Of a stretch of DNA of 6,314 nt, positions 1 to 6,053 are shown piece after piece; position 1 is the stretch's first letter; every line of letters starts with the position of its first letter. Source of the stretch: DASXBJ01 sp036491755 (lineage in GTDB: Bacteria; Chloroflexota; Dormibacteria; Dormibacterales; Dormibacteraceae); the NCBI GenBank assembly GCA_036491755.1, contig DASXBJ010000018.1:1-6314 (forward strand). The letters run 5' to 3'. The notes beneath the pieces were generated by a model. It was not told the DNA's origin, did not search any database, and saw only the letters and a program-made list of their open reading frames with translations. The translations under genes and the position numbers were made by a program.

Positions 1-1
1 C

Positions 2-1240
2 CAGCTTGGTCTCAACACCCTATTGGTGCTGATGGACGGCGTCGACAACCCCGGGTTCTTCAAGCAGTTCATACGCCGCTTCATCAACGTTTCGCTGGAC
101 GGACTCTTCATCCCGCGCAAGATCGGTGCCAACGGCACCAGCGTCTCGCTGCGCATCCCGATCCTGCGCGCACCGCGCTACAACATCCTGTTCGTGGGCG
201 CCACCAACCGCCCGCAGGTGCTGGACGAGGCTGTCACCCGGCCAGGGCGTTTCGGCCGCCAGATCATCTTCCGGATGCCGACCAAGGAAGACCGCAAAGA
301 TATCGCCGAGCTCTACTTCTCGCGCAAGAAGCACGACCCAGAGCTCGACACCCCGGCTCGCCGGGACGAGTTCGCACGCGTCACCGACGGCTACTCGCCC
401 GCGATGATCGAGCAGGCCACGTCGCTGGCGCTGATGTATGCGTTCGAAGACGGCCGCGACGCTTTCGTGTGGAAGGACATGCGCGAGGCGATGGGCAACA
501 TCGAAGCCGGCCTCGCCCATCCGGTCGTCTACACGGAGCGCGAGCGAGTCGCCGTGGCCCGGCACGAGCTCGGCCACGCGGTGGCGGCGCGCTACTTCCT
601 GCCCGACGCCGTCTCGGTGCGGCTGTCCATCCGAATGCGATCCGGTTCGCTCGGGCATCACCGAGCGGTGGAAAAGGAAGAGGAGTTCTCGCACTTCCGT
701 TCCCAGGCGGCAGGCCAATTGCGTCATGGGCTGGGGGCGATCGCATCGGAGCGCGTGTTTTACGGCGAGAACTCGACCGGCGTGAGCATGGACCTGATCC
801 AGGCGACCACGCTGGCCTCCTCGATGATCTCGGTGTGGGGCATGGGTCCCGACCCGCTGCCCCCGCATCAGTCGCGCCTCGCGGTCAACATCGGCGAGTA
901 CCTGATCTCGGTCGCGGCGACGATGGGCGACAGCGAGCTGCTCGGACAGTCCAGCCCGGTGACCAGGGCACTCGGCAGCCCGCGGTCGCGCCAGGCGGTC
1001 GCCCAGGTCCTGGGCGCGGCGTTCATCGACGACTGGCGCGTCATGTACGTGAACAAGGAAGCCATCGACCTCGCGGCCGAAGCGTTGATGGCACAGGGCG
1101 AGCTGGTCGGTGACGAGATCGGCGGCCTCCTGGATTCGGTCGGGCTTCGCGAGCCAGACGCGAGCGACCCATACCCGGACGAGATCCCGCTTCCACCTGT
1201 GCTCGAGCCGCTGAAGATCGAAGCGGCGCAGACAGCCTAG
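2..1240 (+). CDS. FtsH-like AAA+ ATPase / M41 zinc metalloprotease, 5'-truncated
   Basis: This is the C-terminal 412 residues of an ATP-dependent protease; the N-terminus and Walker A lie before the window. The frame is open to the left edge, so the TTG at 23 is not a real start. Reading from the edge, LNTLLVLMDG (fragment residues 4-13) matches the segment after Walker B in FtsH. NILFVGATN (61-69) is the sensor-1 strand, and RPGRFGR (80-86) carries the second-region-of-homology arginines. The zinc site is HELGH (188-192), and D264 in STGVSMDLIQAT fits the third ligand of FtsH. Both ATPase and peptidase residues are therefore intact. Family knowledge: FtsH forms hexamers, usually membrane-anchored, that unfold and degrade proteins. 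The oddity is about 40 extra residues between MDG and sensor 1, rich in aromatic and basic residues. The protein is diverged from housekeeping FtsH, so it may be an additional paralogue. The acidic, proline-rich C-terminus ends shortly before the lytic transglycosylase gene. Confidence 0.88.
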   Translation, partial: QLGLNTLLVLMDGVDNPGFFKQFIRRFINVSLDGLFIPRKIGANGTSVSLRIPILRAPRYNILFVGATNRPQVLDEAVTRPGRFGRQIIFRMPTKEDRKDIAELYFSRKKHDPELDTPARRDEFARVTDGYSPAMIEQATSLALMYAFEDGRDAFVWKDMREAMGNIEAGLAHPVVYTERERVAVARHELGHAVAARYFLPDAVSVRLSIRMRSGSLGHHRAVEKEEEFSHFRSQAAGQLRHGLGAIASERVFYGENSTGVSMDLIQATTLASSMISVWGMGPDPLPPHQSRLAVNIGEYLISVAATMGDSELLGQSSPVTRALGSPRSRQAVAQVLGAAFIDDWRVMYVNKEAIDLAAEALMAQGELVGDEIGGLLDSVGLREPDASDPYPDEIPLPPVLEPLKIEAAQTA

Positions 1241-1289
1241 TCCTGGGGTTCCCACGCGCCCACGCCAAGGCCTCGGAGCTCGTGAGGCT

Positions 1290-2129
1290 TTGATCAGGTT
1301 CCCGGCCGCGGCCCTGGCCGCGCTGATCCTCGCCTCTCAGGCGACCACGGCCCACGCGCAGGACCCCGGCACCGGACCTAACGCGCACCACGAGGCGGCG
1401 CGCATAGTCGCCGCCGAGATGGCAATGCGCGACGCCACGACCCGCATTCAGCAGATCACCGCGGACCAGCCGTCCAGCATGGCCGAGACACTGCGCAAGG
1501 AGCTGGCGCTGGATGCGGCCGAGTACGACTTCCGCGCCGCTGCGCGCCAGGAGGAGCTGCGCCTGTATGAGCTCGCGGGCTACGCCGCCGTCGAATCCGC
1601 TGTCGTGCCTTTGCTGCCGTCTGACTTGCAAGGCCCGTTTCAGGACACGATCTCGGCGCTGCACTCTCTGTACATCCTGGCCGGCATCGACCAGTACTAC
1701 CTGGTCAACGTGCACTTCGTCCATCCATATACCGATGCCAGGCCGGTCGGCTCACTCCGGTCTTACTACCTCGAGGCCCAGCAGAGATACGGCGTGGACG
1801 CCAGCTACCTGGCTGCCATCAACTTCATCGAGAGCAATTTCGGGCGGATCAACGGGCCGTCGTCAGCGGGTGCGATCGGCCCCATGCAGTTCGAGCCCGG
1901 CACCTGGACCGAGTACGGGCAGGGCGGAAACATCAACGACCCTCACGACGCGATCCTGGCCGCAGCCCGGCTGCTGGTGCACAACGGCGCGCCGTACAAC
2001 ATGCGCAACGCGATCTTCCACTACAACCTCGATTACAACTACGTCGATTCGGTGGAGTCCTTCGCGCGAGCCTACCGAGACGATGCGGGGTGGCTGGACC
2101 GGATGTATTACTGGAACACGTACGGCTAG
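1290..2129 (+). CDS. secreted lytic murein transglycosylase (SLT-type)
   Basis: The 279-residue protein is predicted to cleave the glycan strand of peptidoglycan outside the cytoplasmic membrane. Residues 1-23 look like a signal peptide: one arginine, an Ala/Leu-rich core and an AHA|Q cleavage site. Residues about 28-125 are Ala/Glu/Arg-rich and probably helical, with no domain I recognise. The catalytic domain follows from about residue 150. It has the general acid E181 in FIESNFGRING, then GAIGPMQF (194-201) and EPGTW, and AAARLLVHNGAP further on, all typical of the SLT fold (MltB/SLT_2-like). The TTG start is chosen because it is the only initiator placed just before the signal peptide. 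GGAG at 1275-1278 lies about 11 bases upstream, which is rather far. The gene follows the FtsH-like gene by 49 bases on the same strand, so co-transcription is possible. It converges on the STAS-like pair with 15 bases between stop codons. Family is confident; the exact subfamily is not. Confidence 0.85.
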   Translation: MIRFPAAALAALILASQATTAHAQDPGTGPNAHHEAARIVAAEMAMRDATTRIQQITADQPSSMAETLRKELALDAAEYDFRAAARQEELRLYELAGYAAVESAVVPLLPSDLQGPFQDTISALHSLYILAGIDQYYLVNVHFVHPYTDARPVGSLRSYYLEAQQRYGVDASYLAAINFIESNFGRINGPSSAGAIGPMQFEPGTWTEYGQGGNINDPHDAILAAARLLVHNGAPYNMRNAIFHYNLDYNYVDSVESFARAYRDDAGWLDRMYYWNTYG

Positions 2130-2144
2130 CCGAACGCCAAAGCC

Positions 2145-2588
2145 CTAGCCCGCTTTCGCGGTGAGACCGGTCAGCGCCCACAGCGTGGCCGCCTCGACTG
2201 ACCGGAAGCTCCGCATCTCCAGGCCATGGTTGTCGAACTGCTTGCTGACGTCTTCAATGATCACCTTGCTGAGGCCAGTCTCCGCGGTGACCATCGCCAT
2301 CCGCTTGAGGCCGGCGGAAACCGCCTGAGGAAGCCACACCTGCCTGGACCACACCTCGTCCTCCGCGAGGAACACCTTCGCCTTTCGCGCATCGCTTACG
2401 TAGCCAGTGACCTTGTGCTCCCTGATCGCGCGCACGCCGCTCAACAGGGCGGATCGAAACTCGGCGCTGGTGGCATAGCCTTTCCATTCGGCATAGAGCA
2501 GCTGCGGCACGCTCCGCCAGCGGATGGAGATGTAAGGCGTGTCGAGGTAAGTCTCGTCATGCTGCGTGACATCGCGTGCCATCGCCAT
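2145..2588 (-). CDS. SpoIIAA-like/STAS-type small protein, paralogue A (downstream gene)
   Basis: This is a 147-residue cytoplasmic protein without a signal peptide or membrane segment. An upstream in-frame start at 2648 exists. The ATG at 2588-2586 is preferred because GGAG (2597-2594) lies 5 bases before it, it overlaps the stop codon of the upstream gene as TGATG, and it gives the same length as the paralogue. The order of elements is an N-terminal beta region (ISIRW, LLYAEWKGY), a helix TSAEFRSALLSGVRAI, a strand TGYVSDARKAKV, then WLPQAVSAGLKRMAMV, and a C-terminal RSFRSVEAATLWAL helix. This alternating pattern with a last 'EA..WL'-like helix resembles the SpoIIAA-like/STAS-SEC14 family. 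That assignment is by memory of pattern, not by search. No catalytic residues are evident, so a binding or regulatory role is an inference. It is clearly homologous to the adjacent upstream gene, and translation is probably coupled to it. Confidence 0.72.
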   Translation of the reverse strand: MAMARDVTQHDETYLDTPYISIRWRSVPQLLYAEWKGYATSAEFRSALLSGVRAIREHKVTGYVSDARKAKVFLAEDEVWSRQVWLPQAVSAGLKRMAMVTAETGLSKVIIEDVSKQFDNHGLEMRSFRSVEAATLWALTGLTAKAG

Positions 2589-3040
2589 CACGGCTCCAGA
2601 GCTGTGACGGCACCGCTCGTCGCACGAACCGGCGAAAGGTTGAGCCACGCCCTGGCTTCCTCGAGGGTCTCGAAGTAGGCCGTCTCCAACTTTCCTTCCG
2701 GAGCCTTGCCGACCATCTGTTCGAGATTCATGCGCGCCAGGACGCTCTTCGGGATGACCAGGGCCATGCGCCGCAGGCCCGCCGCGATCGCGCGCGGCAT
2801 CCAGTCGTCGCTCATCCAGTCCTGGTCCGCCTGCTTGACCACCCTCAAGTTGCGCCCGTTGCCCAGCAATCGCGAAGCGCGGTGTGCCCGCAAGCCTTCG
2901 ATCACCGCCTCGCTAGCCGCCTGAAACTCGGCCGAGTCCGCCCAGCCGCCCTGAGTTTCGAGGTGCACGGAAGAGGACTGCGGATCCCAGCTGACGCTGA
3001 CGACGCCAGGCCGCAAGAAGTAGCAGCCCTCAGGATTCAT
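2588..3040 (-). CDS. SpoIIAA-like/STAS-type small protein, paralogue B (upstream gene)
   Basis: This is a 150-residue soluble protein and the first gene of a two-gene minus-strand unit. It shares a full-length plan with the gene downstream: a DSAEFQAASEAVIEGL helix matches TSAEFRSALLSGVRAI there. WMPRAIAAGLRRMALV matches WLPQAVSAGLKRMAMV almost residue for residue, and FETLEEARAWL matches FRSVEAATLWAL. The conserved W-x-P-x-A-(I/V)-x-AGL-(K/R)-RMA block is the strongest signature. The fold is most like the SpoIIAA-like/STAS-SEC14 proteins found near signalling genes in various bacteria. The specific ligand or partner is unknown. The ATG at 3040-3038 is the first start in frame that gives a sensible N-terminus; no Shine-Dalgarno sequence is visible before it. 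The stop overlaps the start of paralogue A by one base. The tail after residue 135 (PVRATSGAVTALEP) is low-complexity and probably unstructured. The family call is moderate; that it is a real gene is well supported by the paralogy. Confidence 0.72.
   Translation of the reverse strand: MNPEGCYFLRPGVVSVSWDPQSSSVHLETQGGWADSAEFQAASEAVIEGLRAHRASRLLGNGRNLRVVKQADQDWMSDDWMPRAIAAGLRRMALVIPKSVLARMNLEQMVGKAPEGKLETAYFETLEEARAWLNLSPVRATSGAVTALEP
2594..2597 (-). promoter_or_regulatory. ribosome binding site deciding the start of paralogue A
   Basis: On the minus strand GGAG stands 5 bases before the ATG at 2588-2586, which is ideal Shine-Dalgarno spacing. It lies inside the 3' end of paralogue B. Together with the TGATG overlap it favours this start over the longer in-frame one at 2648, and suggests translational coupling of the pair. 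Confidence 0.6.
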
Positions 3041-3109
3041 CAGTGCTGAGATAGAGCTCGTTTACGTAATCCGCCTGTGCAGACATGACTTAGGTCTAGT
3101 CACTTCCGC

Positions 3110-3121
3110 TAGCGATCGCTA
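3110..3121. repeat. perfect 12-base palindrome, candidate operator
   Basis: TAGCGATCGCTA is its own reverse complement. It overlaps a second perfect palindrome, CGCTAGCG (3107-3114), so that CGCTA occurs twice, 10 bases (about one helical turn) apart at 3107 and 3117. It sits about 95 bases upstream of the MerR start and 70 bases upstream of the minus-strand start. A dimeric regulator site is plausible. With no spacer it cannot form a useful RNA hairpin, so a terminator is unlikely. Function is inference only. Confidence 0.35.
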
Positions 3122-3192
3122 CCTCTGAATCCCCTGTGTGCCACCCACCCGAAGGCATTGGTCGGGCCTCGCATCACGCGCCCACGGGGACC

Positions 3193-3208
3193 ACTCGTTT
3201 GTGCGAGT
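3193..3208. promoter_or_regulatory. inverted repeat next to the MerR start, candidate autoregulatory site
   Basis: ACTCG (3193-3197) and CGAGT (3204-3208) form an inverted repeat with a 6-base spacer. A further ACTC (3213-3216) directly abuts the ATG, so CCACTC is repeated at 3191 and 3211, exactly 20 bases apart. MerR-family proteins usually bind dyads within or near their own promoters, so this is a reasonable autoregulatory site. GAGTAT (3205-3210) inside it sits at the distance expected of a -10 element for a leaderless transcript starting at the ATG, but matches the consensus only partly. Confidence 0.3.
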
Positions 3209-3216
3209 ATCCACTC

Positions 3217-3909
3217 ATGGAGTACCGGATCGAACAGTTGGCCAGGACGGCGGGCGTGGCGGTCGACACGATCCGGTTCTACCAGGGCAAGGGGCTGCTC
3301 GACGCGCCGCGGCGGGAGGGCAGGGTCACGTGGTACGGGCAGACTCACATCGATCGTCTGCGCCGGATCAAAGAGCTGCAGCAGCAGGGCTTCAGCCTCA
3401 CGGTGATCCAGAGATTCCTCGCCGGGGAGCTGGAACCGTCGGACGAGGCGCTCGTGGCGGCCGTCACCCACCCCGCCGCGCCGCAGACGCTCACGTTGAG
3501 CGAGCTGGCGGAGCGCAGCGGAGTGGCCGAACCGCTCCTCCTCAGCCTGCAGCAAGCCGGACTCCTGGTTCCCGTCGAAGGTGCCGACCAACCGCTCTAT
3601 CCGGCCGACGACCTGGAGGCGATCGCGGCCGGCATGAAGCTGATTGCAGCCGGGGTGCCTCTGGGCTCGCTGCTGGAGCTGGGCAAAGACTATGCCGCGG
3701 CCGTGGACCGAACCGCGCGCCAGGCGGTCGACCTCTTCGACCGTCACGTGCGCGAACGAATTCAAGGCGAGGGCGGGGCCGCGGAAGCCGCCGAGCGCCG
3801 GCTCCTGGAGACGTTCAACGACCTGCTCGAGGCGAGCGGAACCCTCGTCCGGCACCACTTTCAACGCACGCTGCTGCGCGCCGCGCGCGAGCACATAGAG
3901 AAGGGCTAG
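3217..3909 (+). CDS. MerR-family transcriptional regulator with two MerR-like HTH domains
   Basis: The 230-residue protein begins with a standard MerR DNA-binding domain (residues 3-68). IEQLARTAGVAVDTIRFYQ is the HTH, followed by the GLL...WY wing and the RLRRIKELQQQGFSLTVIQRFL helices. Residues about 91-155 repeat this plan. LTLSELAERSGVAEPLLLSL aligns with the first HTH, QAGLLVP with GKGLLDAP, and LYPADDLEAIAAGMKLIAAGVPLGSLLEL with the following helices. The C-terminal 75 residues are helical and charged, with no cysteines, so a metal-sensing site is not evident. The ATG at 3217 is chosen because the MerR homology begins immediately. The longer frame from 3136 adds unrelated residues. No Shine-Dalgarno is visible, so a leaderless transcript is possible. 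The gene is followed after only 6 bases by menF and is very probably the first gene of that operon. It may regulate the operon, but the effector is unknown. Confidence 0.87.
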   Translation: MEYRIEQLARTAGVAVDTIRFYQGKGLLDAPRREGRVTWYGQTHIDRLRRIKELQQQGFSLTVIQRFLAGELEPSDEALVAAVTHPAAPQTLTLSELAERSGVAEPLLLSLQQAGLLVPVEGADQPLYPADDLEAIAAGMKLIAAGVPLGSLLELGKDYAAAVDRTARQAVDLFDRHVRERIQGEGGAAEAAERRLLETFNDLLEASGTLVRHHFQRTLLRAAREHIEKG

Positions 3910-3915
3910 GCGCCG

Positions 3916-5253
3916 GTGATCACGGCAACAGAGATCAGGGTTCGGGAGCTCGACCGCACGCCCGACCTCGTCGACCTGGTCAGCGCGGCGCGGGACGCCG
4001 GCCACGAGGTCCTGCTCATCGAGCGGCCGATGCCTGACGCAGTCAGCGTCGCTGCAATCGGGCGGGCTTTCGACCTGGTCGCAGCGCCCGGCGGGGTTGC
4101 GCTCGAAGATGCTTCCGGCGAGACGCTTGATTTCGAGCCGGACGACGACCGCATCCTCGCCGCGTCGCGCTTGTGGCGCCGCGTCGTCGCTTCGCTGCGG
4201 TCTCCGGCACCCGGCCTTCCCGCCACCGGCCTGGTCGCAGTCGGAGGCTTCGCGTACCGGCAGGATCGCGATCCGGGTGGGCCATGGTCGGGATTCCCCG
4301 CCGTGCTCCTGAGGGTCCCGGCCCTGGCAGTTACACGCACTCGCGGCAGGACCTTCACGTCAGCAGCAGCCCCCGACGCAGAAGCCCTGCTCGACCTGGC
4401 CGTGGGCTCCGTTCGCGCGCCGGCGGCTCGGAACCTGAATGTCACGCCCGTGCGCAACCCGGTGGCCTGGACGGCGGCGGTGGAAACCGCGGTTTCACGC
4501 CTGCGGTCCGGTGCTGCCGAGAAGGTGGTCCTGGCTCGAGAGGTGATCGCTCGCGGGGACGGCGTCGTTTCGGCGGGCATGGTCGCGCGGGCGCTGCGCG
4601 CGGCTTATCCGGCCTGCTTCACATATCTCATCACCGGGGCGGACGGCACCGCTTTTGCCGGAGCTTCGCCCGAGCTGCTGATCCGGCGCGCAGGCAGCCG
4701 CGCGTCGTCGCAGCCAATGGCCGGGTCGGTCGCGCGAGGCGCCACCGAAGCCGACGACGAGCGGCTCGCGCGCGAGCTCGAGGACAGCGCCAAGGACGCA
4801 GGAGAGCATCGGGTCGTATCGAAGTTCGTGGTCGAGGCGCTGCGGCCATTTGCGTCGAGGGTGACCGCGCGACCGCCCGAAGTCGTGCGCTTCACCAACA
4901 TCCAGCACCTGGCCACGAACGTTTCCGCCGACCTGGCCGAACCGCCGGCCGACGCCTTGCAGCTGGCGGCGGCGCTCCACCCCACTCCGGCCGTCGGCGG
5001 CTGGCCGCGCGAAGAGGCGGAACGCCTCATCGACGAGCTCGAAGGGTTGGAGCGGGGATGGTATGCGGGAGCTGTCGGGTGGATCGACGGGCGCGGCGAT
5101 GGCGAGTTTGCGGTTGCGCTCCGCTGCGGGCTGCTGTGGGAGGATGGCGCGCGTCTTTACGCCGGCGTCGGCGTGATGCCAGACTCAGACCCGGCACGTG
5201 AGCTGGAGGAGACCGAGCTGAAGTTCAAAGCCCTGCTCACGGCGCTCGTCTGA
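3916..5253 (+). CDS. menF: isochorismate synthase (MenF-type)
   Basis: The 445-residue cytoplasmic enzyme is predicted to convert chorismate to isochorismate with Mg2+, the first committed step of classical menaquinone synthesis. The chorismate-binding domain fills the C-terminal half. K203 in EKVVLAREV is the base that activates water. E253 in GASPELL is the general acid, exactly 50 residues later as in E. coli MenF (K190/E240). E297 in KDAGEHRVV matches the Mg ligand at the same offset (+44). Also present are QPMAGSVARG, LHPTPAVGG (354-362), ERGWYAGAVGWID and an acidic C-terminal helix (E429-E434). Retention of the lysine argues against anthranilate or aminodeoxychorismate synthase. Salicylate synthase is possible but less like this. 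The N-terminal 150 residues are diverged, as usual in the family. The GTG start at 3916 is preceded by AGG 5 bases upstream, and the next in-frame ATG would remove 38 residues of the domain. The stop overlaps the next start (TGATG), indicating coupling. Confidence 0.9.
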   Translation: MITATEIRVRELDRTPDLVDLVSAARDAGHEVLLIERPMPDAVSVAAIGRAFDLVAAPGGVALEDASGETLDFEPDDDRILAASRLWRRVVASLRSPAPGLPATGLVAVGGFAYRQDRDPGGPWSGFPAVLLRVPALAVTRTRGRTFTSAAAPDAEALLDLAVGSVRAPAARNLNVTPVRNPVAWTAAVETAVSRLRSGAAEKVVLAREVIARGDGVVSAGMVARALRAAYPACFTYLITGADGTAFAGASPELLIRRAGSRASSQPMAGSVARGATEADDERLARELEDSAKDAGEHRVVSKFVVEALRPFASRVTARPPEVVRFTNIQHLATNVSADLAEPPADALQLAAALHPTPAVGGWPREEAERLIDELEGLERGWYAGAVGWIDGRGDGEFAVALRCGLLWEDGARLYAGVGVMPDSDPARELEETELKFKALLTALV

Positions 5254-6047
5254 TGGACGTCACGCTCAACGGCGCAAGAATCCACTACGAGCGCGCGGGT
5301 GCGGGCATGCCGGTCGTCTTCCTGCACGAGGGCATCGCGGACTCGCGGATGTGGCAGCCGCAGATGGCGGCCTTTGCGAGAGAGTTCGACGTCATCTGCC
5401 CCGACCACCGCGGATTCGGACAGTCCGAGCTGCCGCTGGTGGAATGGTCGCCGATCGAAGACGTGCTTGCCCTGATGAACGAGCTCGGGTTGAAACCGGC
5501 GCACCTGGTCGGCGCGTCGATGGGCGCCGCCCTGGCCATCGACTTCGCGCTTGACCATCCGGATCGCATTTCCAAGCTGGTGCTCGTCGGCCCTGGCATC
5601 GGCGGAGCCGACTTCGGCAAGAAGTACCCCCACCTCTTCGACGAGATCCGCCTGGCCGACGAGGCCAAGGACCTCGAGCGGTTGAACAGGGCCGAGCTGA
5701 GGCTGTTTCTCGACGGCCCCAACCGCCCGGAGGGATACGTGTCCGACCAAAGGATCCGTCAGCTGGTAAGTGACATGAACGGCCGAGCCCTCCGGAGCGA
5801 CTTCGACTCAGCGCCCACCCGCGACCTGGACCCTCCGGCCGTTGAACGCCTCGGCGAGATCAGCGCCTCCACCCTGGTGGTCGAAGGCGATTCCGACGCG
5901 CCGATGATCTTCGATGCCACCGAACTCTTGATGAAGTCGCTGCCGCGCGCCCGCAAAGCGGTGATCCACGATGCAGCACACCTGCCGAACCTCGAGCACC
6001 CCGACGAGTTCAATCGACTCGTGATCGACTTCCTGCGCGAGTTCTGA
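5253..6047 (+). CDS. alpha/beta hydrolase, possibly MenH-like
   Basis: The 264-residue protein is a single-domain cytoplasmic alpha/beta hydrolase. The nucleophile is S89 in the elbow GASMGAA. The acid is most likely D215, in the GxxD position of VVEGDSD, and the base is H243 in HDAAHLPNLEHP. The first strand-loop reads VVFLHEG where most relatives have HG followed by a small or aromatic residue, and DHRGFGQSE is the usual DxRGxGxS motif. The cap region (about 140-200) is charged and helical. The family covers esterases, dienelactone hydrolases (PcaD type), haloperoxidases and MenH (SHCHC synthase), so substrate cannot be read from the motifs. Operon position with a 1-base TGATG overlap to menF makes a menaquinone-pathway role plausible, but this rests on context alone. 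No Shine-Dalgarno is visible before the ATG, consistent with coupled translation. It converges on the HNH gene, with 6 bases between stop codons. Confidence 0.85.
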   Translation: MDVTLNGARIHYERAGAGMPVVFLHEGIADSRMWQPQMAAFAREFDVICPDHRGFGQSELPLVEWSPIEDVLALMNELGLKPAHLVGASMGAALAIDFALDHPDRISKLVLVGPGIGGADFGKKYPHLFDEIRLADEAKDLERLNRAELRLFLDGPNRPEGYVSDQRIRQLVSDMNGRALRSDFDSAPTRDLDPPAVERLGEISASTLVVEGDSDAPMIFDATELLMKSLPRARKAVIHDAAHLPNLEHPDEFNRLVIDFLREF

Positions 6048-6053
6048 TCGCTC

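Larger units (their letters stand above)
3041..3216. promoter_or_regulatory. divergent intergenic region between the STAS-like pair and the MerR operon
   Basis: These 176 bases separate the starts of two divergent units and must hold both promoters unless transcripts begin elsewhere. The left part (3041-3125) is visibly richer in A+T than its surroundings. It contains TTACGTAA (3062-3069), a loose GACT-N7-AGTC dyad (3087-3101) and the 12-base palindrome listed separately. The right part (3126-3216) is GC-rich, with a dyad next to the MerR start. I could not identify a convincing -35/-10 pair for either direction. No open frame here looks coding: the plus-strand frame from 3136 merely runs into the MerR gene and has no family resemblance before 3217. 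Confidence 0.55.

Noticed and set aside
20..1255. Long minus-strand open frame of 411 codons opposite the FtsH-like gene
   Set aside because: It is rich in Arg, His, Asp and Val with no recognisable motif, as expected of an antisense frame in high-GC DNA. The plus strand carries clear AAA+ and HEXXH motifs.
2123..2132. CGGCTAGCCG palindrome over the transglycosylase stop codon
   Set aside because: With no spacer it yields at most a 3-base-pair stem, and GC-rich palindromes of this size are common here; no terminator or operator can be supported.
2139..2156. AAAGC-N8-GCTTT hairpin between the convergent transglycosylase and STAS-like genes
   Set aside because: The stem is only 5 pairs, mostly A-T, with an 8-base loop and no T-run after it in either direction; too weak to call a terminator.
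2226..2678. Plus-strand frame opposite the STAS-like pair
   Set aside because: The minus-strand frames show mutual homology over their whole length, which a shadow frame would not; the plus frame has no such support.
3112..3119. GCGATCGC resembles the HIP1 motif of cyanobacteria
   Set aside because: I noticed no abundance of the octamer elsewhere in the window, and the genes do not look cyanobacterial.
3109..4005. Long minus-strand frame opposite the MerR gene
   Set aside because: It has no family resemblance and lies across a well-supported MerR gene and the start of menF.
4173..5201. Long plus-strand frame inside menF
   Set aside because: It is Arg/Gly/Ala-rich shadow translation of the real menF frame, which has all catalytic motifs.
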